Positions 14,122-21,572 are shown, counted from the stretch's first letter. The stretch is 23,559 nucleotides of DNA from Geminicoccus sp035556675 (GCF_035556675.1 NZ_DATMFZ010000256.1:1-23559), one strand, 5' to 3'. The notes: generated by a model not told the origin, from the sequence alone. Numbers and translations: made by a program.

Positions 14122-14819
14122 GCGATGACACGGACTTCCTGACACGCTGGTCGCGCCGCAAGCTGGAGGCCCGCAAGGAGTCCGCGAGAGAGAGCGAGGT
14201 GGCGGGAGGCTCCGACGAGGCGGATGCTACGGTCGAGTCCGGTGCCGCACCGCCAGCGGCCGAGGACCAGGCGGCGGGGCCACCGCCGGATCTGCAGGAG
14301 CAACTGGCCCTCCTGCCATCGGTCGAGGAGCTGACGGCAGAATCCGACCTGACGCCGTTCATGCGCAACGGCGTTCCGGCAGCGCTGCGCAACGCGGCGC
14401 TCCGGCGGATGTGGGTCCTGGACCCGGCCATCCGCGACTATGTGGGCGATGCGCGGGACTATGCCTACGACTGGTCCGTCCCGGGCAGCGTGCCGGGATC
14501 TGGCCCCCTGGCCAGGACGGAGGAGCTGATCACCGCCGCGCGCCGGATCGTGGGCCGGTTTCCCGCCACGCCGGAAGGCGACCTCGAACCCGGCGCAGGC
14601 GAGGCACCGGTCGCCGCGGATGACACCGCGTCTGCAGCCATCGCAGAGAGCGCTTCCGTGGGCCCGCCGGCCGTTGCCGCCGACGCCCCGCAGGCACCGT
14701 CCACCGCTGCACTTAAGATGCCCGAGCCTGAGCCACCCCTGGCGACCCCGGCCAAGCCGGATCATGCGGCCGAACGGCCGATCCGGCGCCGCCGGCACGG
14801 CGGTGCCATGCCGATCTGA
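14118..14819 (+). CDS. DUF3306 domain protein
   Basis: A 233-aa protein of the DUF3306 family, function unknown. The N-terminus DFLTRWSRRKLEARK is the family signature, followed by an Ala/Glu-rich linker. The conserved core runs from LPSVEELTAESDLTPFM through LRNAALRRMWVLDPAIRDY to DYAYDWSVPG. After that comes an Ala/Pro/Glu-rich, probably disordered stretch of about 85 residues ending in RRRRHGG. The TTG start at 14118 overlaps the DUF3305 stop (TTGA) and has AAGGAG eight bases upstream. The LRNAALRRMWVLDP core may be an interaction surface for an assembly partner. This closes the tightly coupled DUF6352-DUF3305-DUF3306 set before a 188-bp gap. Confidence 0.87.
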   Translation: MSDDTDFLTRWSRRKLEARKESARESEVAGGSDEADATVESGAAPPAAEDQAAGPPPDLQEQLALLPSVEELTAESDLTPFMRNGVPAALRNAALRRMWVLDPAIRDYVGDARDYAYDWSVPGSVPGSGPLARTEELITAARRIVGRFPATPEGDLEPGAGEAPVAADDTASAAIAESASVGPPAVAADAPQAPSTAALKMPEPEPPLATPAKPDHAAERPIRRRRHGGAMPI

Positions 14820-15007
14820 TCCGGCGGCTGACCAATGCCGGGCTGCGGATTGTCCACGGTCAGTGCAGACTATGTCTAGACAGACGGCTACCACCCGAGA
14901 ATGCTAGGAGAATTGGTGCTGCATCCTTCCGGCAGATCGCAGTCGTGGCATGATAGGCCTCCGACACCGGCTGCCGGTCCCGAGCCTGGAACAGGGGCTG
15001 CTTCGAG
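14820..15007 (+). other. Intergenic gap before the TorD-like gene
   Basis: This 188-bp gap is the longest break inside the plus-strand fdh run, so it may hold a promoter for torD-fdhX-fdhABC. A hairpin CCGGC/GCCGG (14821-14841) follows the DUF3306 stop but has no T-run. Downstream lies a 10-bp palindrome at 14873-14882. A 36-codon open frame from ATG 14901 (or GTG 14916, with AGGAG at 14906-14910) ends in a GTGA overlap with the TorD-like start. Its third positions are only about half G/C, unlike the genes around it, so I do not call it a gene. Confidence 0.45.
14873..14882. promoter_or_regulatory. Palindrome TGTCTAGACA, possible operator
   Basis: A perfect 10-bp palindrome in the gap before the TorD-like gene and the structural fdh genes, flanked by extra CAGAC repeats (14866-14870 and 14881-14885). 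TTGTCC at 14850-14855 could be a -35 element just upstream. No regulator family is recognised from the sequence. Confidence 0.3.
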
Positions 15008-15670
15008 GTGACAGCGGAGGCGTTGCGAAACGGTAGCGGCATGGGAGGCGAACCCGCCATCGACGAGGTCGACCTCCTTCGGGCCCATGAATACCACCTG
15101 CTGGCCCTGCTGCTCGGCCGGACGCCGAATGCCGAGCTGCTGGCACGGCTCGCCGGACTGGAGGGCGACGCAAGCCCGCTCGGGCAGGCCCACGCGGCGC
15201 TGGCCCAGGCTGCGGCAGCGTCAGACCCCGCAGCACTGGAGCGAGAGTTCTTCGATCTCTTCATCGGCATCGGCCGCGGCGAGCTCATCCCCTATGCCTC
15301 GTACTACCTGACCGGGTTCCTCCACGAGCGGCCGCTCGCAGGGGTGCGGGAGGACATGGCGGCGCTCGGGATCGAGCGTGCGGAACATGTGCATGATCCC
15401 GAGGACCATCTGGCCATCCTGTGCGAGATCATGGCCGGCCTGGCGTCCGGCCGGTTCGATGCCGGGCCGGCAGCCGGGAGGCAGTTCTTCTGCCGGCATC
15501 TGGAGCCCTGGGCCGAACGGTTCTTCCGGGATCTCGAGCAGGCGGCATCCACGCCCTTCTACCGCAGCGTCGGTAGGGTCGGGCGGCTGTTCATGGCGAT
15601 CGAGGCGAGGGCGTTCGCGATGGATGCGGAAGATGTTTCGACGGGAGCCGAGCTGCGTCCCGCTGGTTGA
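15008..15670 (+). CDS. TorD/DmsD-family molecular chaperone
   Basis: A 220-aa all-helical chaperone of the TorD/DmsD/NarJ type, which holds the Tat-exported molybdoenzyme precursor until cofactor insertion is complete. The family pattern is visible: DLLRAHEYHLLALLLGRTPNAELL near the N-terminus, LEREFFDLFIGIGRGELIPYASYYLTGFLHERPL in the middle, and DHLAILCEIMAGL, the conserved Dxx(L/I)C-like helix. A GTG at 15008 is used as start; an ATG at 15041, just before the conserved part, is equally possible, and neither has a strong ribosome site. Its client is most likely the Tat-dependent FdhA encoded next but one. Confidence 0.87.
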   Translation: MTAEALRNGSGMGGEPAIDEVDLLRAHEYHLLALLLGRTPNAELLARLAGLEGDASPLGQAHAALAQAAAASDPAALEREFFDLFIGIGRGELIPYASYYLTGFLHERPLAGVREDMAALGIERAEHVHDPEDHLAILCEIMAGLASGRFDAGPAAGRQFFCRHLEPWAERFFRDLEQAASTPFYRSVGRVGRLFMAIEARAFAMDAEDVSTGAELRPAG

Positions 15671-15710
15671 TGGATGATGGACCGGCCACCAAGCCCCAGG
15701 GGAGGAAGAC

Positions 15711-15926
15711 ATGAGCGCGCAGCAGGATGGCAGGTCCCTCGGGCGCCGCAGGTTCTTCCGCGCGCTCGGCACCGGCTCGGTGGCCGCCGCGGCCGGCGCG
15801 GTCATGGGGGCCAAGGAAGCCCAGGCCTACGACCCCGGTCCGGAAGAGACCAAGGCGCGATACCGCGAGACCGATGATGTCCGGGCCTTCTACCGGACCA
15901 ATGGCTACGAGACGCTGAGGAAGTAG
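15711..15926 (+). CDS. Formate dehydrogenase region Tat-target mini-protein
   Basis: A 71-aa protein matching the 'formate dehydrogenase region TAT target' family (TIGR02811 type). Residues 10-40 are a twin-arginine signal: LGRRRFFRALGTGS, an Ala-rich hydrophobic stretch, then EAQA and a likely cleavage site. The mature part is only about 32 residues, acidic and basic mixed (DPGPEETKARYRETDD), ending YETLRK. A strong GGAGGAAG site precedes the ATG and the fdhA start lies four bases after its stop. It is presumably exported folded or with a partner, and may help or accompany FdhA; its exact role is not known. Confidence 0.88.
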   Translation: MSAQQDGRSLGRRRFFRALGTGSVAAAAGAVMGAKEAQAYDPGPEETKARYRETDDVRAFYRTNGYETLRK

Positions 15927-15930
15927 GGCC

Positions 15931-18873
15931 ATGCTGATCAAGCGCAGGAGCGGCGAGGCGGGCCGCGCCAGGATGCCGGTCGAGATGGCGGGCCTCGGGA
16001 GCGAGGGCACGGACCGCCGTGCCTTCTTGCGTCGCTCGGGCCTTGCGGTGGGCGGCCTGGCGGCGCTGGGTTCGCTGCAGCTCGGCTCGGTCCGGAAGGT
16101 GAAGGCTGCAGGGAGCGCCGTTTCCGGGCCGCAGGTGCAGATCAGGAAGAACATCTGCACCCATTGCTCGGTCGGCTGCACCGTCACCGCCGAGGTGGTG
16201 AACGGGGTCTGGGTCGGCCAGGAGCCGTCCTGGAACAGCCCGATCAATCGCGGGACCCATTGCGCCAAGGGCGCTTCGATCCGCGAGATCGTGAGCGGCG
16301 AGCGGCGCCTGAAATATCCGGTGAAGCGGGTGGGCGGCGAATGGCAGCGGATCAGCTGGGAGCAGGCGGTCGACGAGATCGGCGACAAGCTCCTGGACCT
16401 GCGCGAGAAGGCCGGTGCGGATTCCGTGCTCTGGCTGGGCTCCGCCAAGTTCACCAACGAGGCGGCCTATCTCCTGCGCAAGTTCGGCGCCTTCTGGGGC
16501 ACCAACTCGGTCGACCACCAGGCGCGCATCTGCCACTCCACCACGGTGGCGGGGGTCGCCAACACCTGGGGCTACGGCGCCCAGACCAACTCCTACAACG
16601 ACATCCGCAACTCCAAGACCATGATCATCATGGGCGGGAATCCGGCGGAAGCGCATCCGATCTCCATGCAGCACGTGCTGGCGGGCAAGGAGATCAACCG
16701 GGCGAACCTGATCGTCATCGACCCGCGCTTCACCCGCACCGCCGCCCATGCGACCGAATATGTCCGGATCCGCTCGGGCACCGACATCGCGGTGGCCTGG
16801 GGCCTGCTCTGGCACATCTTCGAGAATGGCTGGGAGGACCAGGAGTTCATCAGCCAGCGCGTCTACGGGATGGACGACGTCCGCAAGGAGGTCGCGAAGT
16901 GGACGCCGGCTGAGGTCGAGCGGGTCGCCGGCGTGCCGCCCGAGACCATGCGGCGCGTCGCCGAGACCTTCGCCAAGCAGAAGCCCTCGACGGTCATCTG
17001 GTGCATGGGCGTCACCCAGCACTCGGTGGGCACCGCCAACGTGCGCGCCCTGTGCAATCTGTGCCTGGCGACCGGCAATGTCGGCAAGCCCGGGACCGGC
17101 GCCAACATCTTCCGCGGCCACACCAACGTCCAGGGCGCTACCGACCTTGGCCTCGATTCCACCACCCTGCCGCTCTACTACGGCTTGGTCGAAGGTGCGT
17201 GGAAGCATTGGGCGCGGGTCTGGGAGGTCGAGTACGAGTGGCTGCAGTCGCGCTTCGATGAGGTGCCGGCCAAGGGCGGCCGCCAGGCCCGCAGCCGCAA
17301 GGAGAACATGGAGACGCCGGGCCTCACCTCGACCAGGTGGTTCGACGCCGTCCTCTTGCCGGAAGAGCAGATCGACCAGCGCAGCCCGCTCAAGGCCATG
17401 TTCGTCATGGGCCATGGCGGCAACACCGTCACCCGCATGCCGGAGGCGGTGAAGGGGGTCGAGAGCCTGGACCTGCTCGTGGTCGTGGATCCCCATCCGA
17501 CCTCGTTCGCCTCGATGTCGCAGCGCGCCGACGACATGTATCTGCTGCCGGCCTGCACCTCGCTCGAGATGGACGGCTGCCGGACCGCCTCGAACCGTTC
17601 GCTCCAGTGGGGCGAGCAGATCGTGCCGCCGATCTTCGAATCGAAGAACGACTACGAGATCCTCCACCGGTTCGCGGCCAAGCTCGGTTTCTCCGACCAG
17701 ATGTTCAAGAACATCAAGGTCGAGAACGGCGTCCCACTCGCCGAGGACATCCTGCGCGAGATCAACCGGGGCGGCTGGTCCACGGGCTATTGCGGCCAGT
17801 CCCCGGAACGCCTCAAGGCGCACATGAAGAATCAGGACAAGTTCGACCTAGTCACCCTGCGAGCACCGAATGACGATCCCGAGGTCGGCGGCGACTATTA
17901 CGGCCTGCCCTGGCCGTGCTGGGGCAAGCCGGAGATCCGGCATCCCGGCTCGGCGATCCTCTACAACACCAGCCTCCACGTGAAGGACGGCGGCGGCACC
18001 TTCCGTGCCCGCTTCGGCGTCGAGCGCAATGGCGAGACCCTCCTGAGCGAGGGGTCCTTCTCGGAAGGATCCGACCTGACCGACGGCTATCCCGAGATCA
18101 CGATGGGGGTGCTGAGAAAGCTCGGCTGGGACCAGGACCTGACCGCGGAGGAGCTTGAGGTCATCGAGCGCATCGGCGGCAACGACATCGACACGGTGAG
18201 CTGGGCCACCGACCTGTCGGGCGGCATCCAGCGCGTCTGCCTGGACCATGGCGTAGCGCCCTACGGCAACGGCAAGGCCCGGTCGAATGCCTGGAACCTG
18301 CCCGACCCGGTGCCGGTCCATCGCGAGCCGGTATACTCGCCCCGGCCGGATCTGGTGGCCGCCTATCCGACCCGCCCGGACGAGCGCCAGTTCCGCCTGC
18401 CCAACCTGGGCTTCTCGGTGCAGCAGGCGGCCGTCGAGGCCAACCTGGCACGGGACTTCCCGATCATCCTGACCTCGGGCCGGCTGGTCGAGTACGAGGG
18501 GGGCGGCGAGGAGACCCGCTCGAACCGCTGGCTCGCCGAGCTGCAGCAGGACATGTATGTCGAGATCAACCCGGCGGATGCCGCCGACCGTGGCATCCAG
18601 GACGGCGCCTTCGTCTGGGTGTCGGGTGCCGAGAACCAGGCGCGGGTCAAGGTGAAGGCCCTGGTGACCGAGCGGGTGGGCAGGGGCGTGGCCTTCATGC
18701 CGTTCCATTTCGCCGGCTGGTACCAGGGCGAGGATCTCCGTGCGCGCTATCCCGGCAACACCGATCCGGTCGTGCTCGGGGAGAGCGCCAACACGGTCAC
18801 GACCTACGGCTACGACCCGGTGACCAACATGCACGAGGGCAAGGCCACGCTTTGCCAGATCCAGGCAGTCTGA
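15931..18873 (+). CDS. fdhA: Formate dehydrogenase catalytic subunit, Cys type, Tat-exported
   Basis: The large subunit (980 aa) oxidises formate to CO2 at a bis-MGD metal centre in the periplasm. A twin-arginine signal is seen at 29-60 (DRRAFLRRSGLAV, hydrophobic, KAAG). The proximal 4Fe-4S site is C76, C79, C83 and C111 (CTHCSVGC and THCAKG). The catalytic position, where E. coli FdnG has selenocysteine followed by histidine, is C201-H202 in ARICHSTT (codon TGC at 16531-16533), so no SECIS element is needed. Other family motifs are IMGGNPAEAHP, CMGVTQHSVGTANVRALCNL, GATDLG and the C-terminal molybdopterin-dinucleotide domain (LTSGRLVEYEGGGEETRSN). Length fits Fdh-N/O-type alpha subunits. 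TupABC upstream suggests tungsten as the metal; sequence alone cannot tell W from Mo. Confidence 0.96.
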   Translation: MLIKRRSGEAGRARMPVEMAGLGSEGTDRRAFLRRSGLAVGGLAALGSLQLGSVRKVKAAGSAVSGPQVQIRKNICTHCSVGCTVTAEVVNGVWVGQEPSWNSPINRGTHCAKGASIREIVSGERRLKYPVKRVGGEWQRISWEQAVDEIGDKLLDLREKAGADSVLWLGSAKFTNEAAYLLRKFGAFWGTNSVDHQARICHSTTVAGVANTWGYGAQTNSYNDIRNSKTMIIMGGNPAEAHPISMQHVLAGKEINRANLIVIDPRFTRTAAHATEYVRIRSGTDIAVAWGLLWHIFENGWEDQEFISQRVYGMDDVRKEVAKWTPAEVERVAGVPPETMRRVAETFAKQKPSTVIWCMGVTQHSVGTANVRALCNLCLATGNVGKPGTGANIFRGHTNVQGATDLGLDSTTLPLYYGLVEGAWKHWARVWEVEYEWLQSRFDEVPAKGGRQARSRKENMETPGLTSTRWFDAVLLPEEQIDQRSPLKAMFVMGHGGNTVTRMPEAVKGVESLDLLVVVDPHPTSFASMSQRADDMYLLPACTSLEMDGCRTASNRSLQWGEQIVPPIFESKNDYEILHRFAAKLGFSDQMFKNIKVENGVPLAEDILREINRGGWSTGYCGQSPERLKAHMKNQDKFDLVTLRAPNDDPEVGGDYYGLPWPCWGKPEIRHPGSAILYNTSLHVKDGGGTFRARFGVERNGETLLSEGSFSEGSDLTDGYPEITMGVLRKLGWDQDLTAEELEVIERIGGNDIDTVSWATDLSGGIQRVCLDHGVAPYGNGKARSNAWNLPDPVPVHREPVYSPRPDLVAAYPTRPDERQFRLPNLGFSVQQAAVEANLARDFPIILTSGRLVEYEGGGEETRSNRWLAELQQDMYVEINPADAADRGIQDGAFVWVSGAENQARVKVKALVTERVGRGVAFMPFHFAGWYQGEDLRARYPGNTDPVVLGESANTVTTYGYDPVTNMHEGKATLCQIQAV

Positions 18874-18890
18874 GCGGAAGGGGAGCACGC

Positions 18891-19490
18891 ATGGCCCGCT
18901 TGAAATTCCTGTGCGACGCGAACCGCTGCATCGACTGCAACGCCTGCGTCACCGCCTGCAAGAACGAGCACGACGTCCCGTGGGGCATCAATCGCCGACG
19001 CGTGGTCACCATCAATGACGGCAAGCCCGGCGAGCGCTCGGTCTCGATGGCGTGCATGCACTGCACCAACCCACCCTGCGCAGCCGTCTGTCCGGTCAAT
19101 TGCTTCTATCAGACCGAGGATGGCCTGGTCCTCCACTCCAAGGAACTGTGCATCGGCTGCGGCTACTGCTTCTACGCCTGTCCCTTCGGTGCCCCGCAGT
19201 TTCCCCAGGTCAGGAACTTCGGCTCGCGCGGCAAGATGGACAAATGCACCTACTGTGCCGGCGGACCCGACGCGGATCTGTCCGAGGAAGAATATGTCCG
19301 CTACGGCGCGAACCGGCTGGCCGAGGGCAAGCTGCCGCTATGCGCCGAGATGTGCTCGACCAAGGCGCTGCTCGCCGGCGATGGTGAGATCATCGCGCAG
19401 ATCTACAAGGAGCGGGTGGTGACGCGCGGCTACGGATCGGGCGCCTGGGGCTGGAAGACCGCCTATGGCGAAACGATCGTCGTCACCTGA
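18891..19490 (+). CDS. fdhB: Formate dehydrogenase iron-sulfur subunit
   Basis: A 199-aa ferredoxin-like electron-transfer subunit with sites for four 4Fe-4S clusters. The cysteine sets are C13/16/19/23, C55/58/63/67 with C71, C87/90/93/97 and C119/122 with C151/155. It passes electrons from FdhA to the haem subunit FdhC. There is no signal peptide, so it is presumably exported in complex with Tat-targeted FdhA. The C-terminal transmembrane anchor of E. coli FdnH/FdoH is absent: the chain ends shortly after TAYGETIVVT. The ATG at 18891 has AAGGGGAG ahead of it and gives the usual MARLKFLCDANRC start. It lies 17 nt after fdhA. Confidence 0.95.
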   Translation: MARLKFLCDANRCIDCNACVTACKNEHDVPWGINRRRVVTINDGKPGERSVSMACMHCTNPPCAAVCPVNCFYQTEDGLVLHSKELCIGCGYCFYACPFGAPQFPQVRNFGSRGKMDKCTYCAGGPDADLSEEEYVRYGANRLAEGKLPLCAEMCSTKALLAGDGEIIAQIYKERVVTRGYGSGAWGWKTAYGETIVVT

Positions 19491-19496
19491 TCCAGT

Positions 19497-19521
19497 GCCG
19501 GAGGCCGGCGCAGTTCCGGCC
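19497..19521 (+). other. Intercistronic hairpin between fdhB and fdhC
   Basis: GGCCGG (19503-19508), a seven-base loop, and CCGGCC (19516-19521) form a six-pair G/C stem. An overlapping alternative, GCCGG-AGG-CCGGC at 19497-19509, competes with it. No T-run follows, so the 71-bp gap looks more like an mRNA-stability or expression-balancing element than a terminator. Confidence 0.45.
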
Positions 19522-19561
19522 CCCGGCTGACATCGCTCCAGGAGCCGTACAGGAGGATCCC

Positions 19562-20557
19562 GTGACCCATGGACTGAACTGGATCCGAGCGCTGGTCGTC
19601 ATGATCACCCTGGTCATGGGGGCCCAGCTCGCCCAAGCCATGGTCCAGGCGGCAGGGGCTCAGGAGGCGGGGACCCAGGCGGCCGGCCAGGCGATCAACC
19701 CGACCGCCATGTCCGTGCAGGAGAGCCAGCTCCTCCAGGACGAGACCAAGATCCAGGGCTATCTGGCCCAGCCGGATCCGAAGCTCGCGGTCCTGGAGCA
19801 GCCGCTCGGGAGGCTGTGGCGGACCTTCCACGAGGCCTGGCTGCCTTGGGGCAGCGGCATCCTGATCCTGGCGACGGTCCTCCTGCTGGGCGGTGTCTAT
19901 CTGATCAAGGGGCCGATCCAGGCGGACGAGGTCTCGGGCATCAAGATCCTCCGCTTCAGCGCGTTCGAGCGGTTCACCCACTGGATGACCGCGGTCAGCT
20001 TCATCATCCTGGCGCTGAGCGGCATGAACTACATCTTCGGCAAGCGCTACCTGATGCCGCTGATCGGCCCCGACTCCTTCGCGACCCTGGCGCAGTGGGG
20101 CAAGTACGCGCACAACTTCCTGGCCTGGCCGTTCATGCTGGGCGTCCTGTTCATGATCGTCGTCTGGACGAAGGACAACTTCCCCCAGCGCGGGGTCGAC
20201 TGGGCCTGGCTGAAGGCGGGCGGCGGCGTGTTCAACAACACCCATCCCAGCGCCGGCCGCTTCAACGCGGGCCAGAAGATGATCTTCTGGTGGGTGGCCC
20301 TGGCCGGCATCGCCATGTCGGTCACCGGCATCATGCTGCTCTTCCCGTTCGCGATATTCGGCGTCAGCGGGATGCAGATCACCCAGGTCATTCATTCGGT
20401 GATCGGCTTCCTGTTCATCGCGGTCATCATCTTCCACATCTATATCGGCACGCTCGGCATGGAGGGTGCCTACGACGCGATGGGCACGGGCGAGGTCGAC
20501 GTCGCCTGGGCCAGGGCGCATCACGACCTGTGGGTCGAGGAGCAGTTGCGGAAATAG
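19562..20557 (+). CDS. fdhC: Formate dehydrogenase cytochrome b (gamma) subunit
   Basis: A 331-aa membrane subunit that binds haem b and passes electrons to quinone. It starts with a signal-like segment (residues 1-26, ending AQA), then a hydrophilic stretch to about residue 95. Five hydrophobic helices follow at about 98-116, 142-160, 186-204, 240-263 and 272-297; the last four form the cytochrome bundle. H140, H184, H278 and H292 sit at the membrane faces in the order expected for the ligands of two haems. This extended N-terminal form is common for FdhC of this family, compared with the ~220-residue E. coli FdnI. A GTG start at 19562 follows an AGGAGG site. It is the last gene of the structural operon. 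Confidence 0.94.
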   Translation: MTHGLNWIRALVVMITLVMGAQLAQAMVQAAGAQEAGTQAAGQAINPTAMSVQESQLLQDETKIQGYLAQPDPKLAVLEQPLGRLWRTFHEAWLPWGSGILILATVLLLGGVYLIKGPIQADEVSGIKILRFSAFERFTHWMTAVSFIILALSGMNYIFGKRYLMPLIGPDSFATLAQWGKYAHNFLAWPFMLGVLFMIVVWTKDNFPQRGVDWAWLKAGGGVFNNTHPSAGRFNAGQKMIFWWVALAGIAMSVTGIMLLFPFAIFGVSGMQITQVIHSVIGFLFIAVIIFHIYIGTLGMEGAYDAMGTGEVDVAWARAHHDLWVEEQLRK

Positions 20558-20584
20558 CTGCAGGCGCGGCCCGGCGCGCCTCAG
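20558..20584. terminator. Bidirectional hairpin between fdhC and the convergent small gene
   Basis: AGGCGCG (20562-20568), loop GCCCGG, and CGCGCCT (20575-20581) make a seven-pair stem; CTG (20558-20560) and CAG (20582-20584) extend it across one bulged base. It fills the gap between two convergent genes and includes the small gene's stop codon. The stem is strong, but there is no T-run on either side, so it may be Rho-assisted. Confidence 0.5.
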
Positions 20585-20775
20585 GACTTCTGTGGAGGGG
20601 GAACGGGCGCCAGGCCCGACCAGTCGGGGCCGACCAGATTGTCCCCGGGATGGTCGATATGGGCACCGCTGGTCGCGAACGCCTGGTAGGCGGGCTCGTG
20701 GAACTGGCCGAGAATGCTCGATGCTGCCACGGCCAGGAGAATCGCGGCAGCGGCGCTTAGCAGGAACACCTTCAT
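20581..20775 (-). CDS. Small single-helix membrane protein
   Basis: A 64-aa protein of unknown function. Residues 1-23 form one hydrophobic segment (MKVFLLSAAAAILLAVAASS), an uncleaved anchor or a signal peptide; the rest, HEPAYQAFATSG then DHPGDNLVGPDWSG, is short and polar and would face the periplasm. The reading frame is supported by a near-ideal GGAGGT site seven bases before the ATG and by the membrane-like composition. Small proteins of this PAYQAF...NLVGPxWxG pattern seem familiar from other alphaproteobacteria, but I know of no function. It is convergent with fdhC, so it is not in the operon; a link with the dehydrogenase is open. Confidence 0.75.
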   Translation of the reverse strand: MKVFLLSAAAAILLAVAASSILGQFHEPAYQAFATSGAHIDHPGDNLVGPDWSGLAPVPPPQKS

Positions 20776-20886
20776 CGAGAACCTCCACGGTTGGGCAGAT
20801 GACGATCCAGGAGCCGGCGGCCGGGCGGTCCGCTGGCGGTCGGTGAGGCAGGCCGGTTTCGCGCACCCATGGCCGCGAGGCCCTGG
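20776..20886. other. Gap upstream of the small membrane protein gene
   Basis: A 111-bp gap between the stop of the exported Ala/Pro-rich protein gene and the start of the small gene, both on minus. It should hold the small gene's promoter unless the two are cotranscribed. Only a weak GGCC-GCGA-GGCC hairpin (20871-20882) is visible. Confidence 0.35.
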
Positions 20887-21555
20887 CTAGGGCTGCTGCC
20901 CCGTCCCGAAGAATTTCGGATCGAGCGCGGCCAGTGCCAGTAGGGGCGGCGGCATGGTGATCCCGGCCCGGCGCATTTCCTGCGTCACCGCCCGGCACTG
21001 TCCGATGTCGCCGGTCTGCGCGGCCGCCTGGGCCTTCTCGACCTGGGCGGCACTCGGATCGGTGGTGGGCGGCGGGGCAGCCGTTCCCGCAGAGGGACCC
21101 GGGACCTGCTTCGCTTCCGCCGACGTGGGTGCTGCCGCCTCGTGTGATGCCGGCGTCGCAGCCTCATCCTGCCCGGCCGGTTCGTCCTTGGCCCCGACCT
21201 GCGGGCCGGGCGTGCCTGCGCCCGACGGTGCGATCGGGCCGCTCATGCCCGATGCCTCCTGCGACGCGTCATTGCCGCCTTCCGGCTGCGGCGCCGGCTT
21301 GTCCTGCGAAGGAGCCTCGACCGCCGTGGCCGCCTGCGGCGGGGAATCATCTTCCGCCGCTCGCTCCTCCTCCGGACCCTGCACGAAGGCCCGCAGTTCC
21401 TGGCAGAGATCCGCGGGCCCGCGGCGGGCTGCGACCTCGGGCTGGCCTTGCACGCCCTCTGCCGGACCCGATGGCGGCTGCTCCGATTGTGCGCCAGCTT
21501 CTACCGGAATGATCACCGCAAGACCGGCGACCGCAACCATCAGGGGGCCTCGCAT
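20887..21555 (-). CDS. Exported Ala/Pro/Glu-rich low-complexity protein
   Basis: A 222-aa protein of unknown function. The ATG at 21555 starts a signal peptide (MRGPLMVAVAGLAVIIPVEAGA) with cleavage before QSEQ. The frame is open about 100 codons further upstream, but that part lacks a membrane or domain pattern, and this start has AGGA sites nearby. The mature protein has two cysteine-bearing blocks, ADLCQELRAFVQG near the N-terminus and GDIGQCRAVTQEMRRAGITMPPPLLALAALDP near the C-terminus. They are joined by about 110 residues rich in A, P, E, Q and S, probably disordered. The blocks could form a disulfide-linked pair. Two stress-promoter-like boxes lie upstream, suggesting a general stress role rather than one in formate metabolism. 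Confidence 0.65.
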   Translation of the reverse strand: MRGPLMVAVAGLAVIIPVEAGAQSEQPPSGPAEGVQGQPEVAARRGPADLCQELRAFVQGPEEERAAEDDSPPQAATAVEAPSQDKPAPQPEGGNDASQEASGMSGPIAPSGAGTPGPQVGAKDEPAGQDEAATPASHEAAAPTSAEAKQVPGPSAGTAAPPPTTDPSAAQVEKAQAAAQTGDIGQCRAVTQEMRRAGITMPPPLLALAALDPKFFGTGQQP

Positions 21556-21572
21556 GACCAATCCTTTCCTTG

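Noticed and set aside
14901..15011. A 36-codon leader peptide gene before the TorD-like gene.
   Set aside because: Its third-position G/C is near 50 percent, far below nearby genes, and no family is recognised; kept only as a finding.
16531..16533. Selenocysteine at the FdhA active site.
   Set aside because: The codon is TGC, and there is no in-frame TGA in fdhA before the stop.
15802..17823. A 673-codon open frame antisense to fdhX and fdhA.
   Set aside because: It mirrors a well-supported gene; high GC leaves the antisense frame open. Its translation is His/Arg/Gly-rich with no domain.
19463..20998. A 511-codon minus-strand frame across fdhC.
   Set aside because: Antisense to fdhC and in conflict with the small gene at 20581; composition is His/Asp/Arg-rich shadow type.
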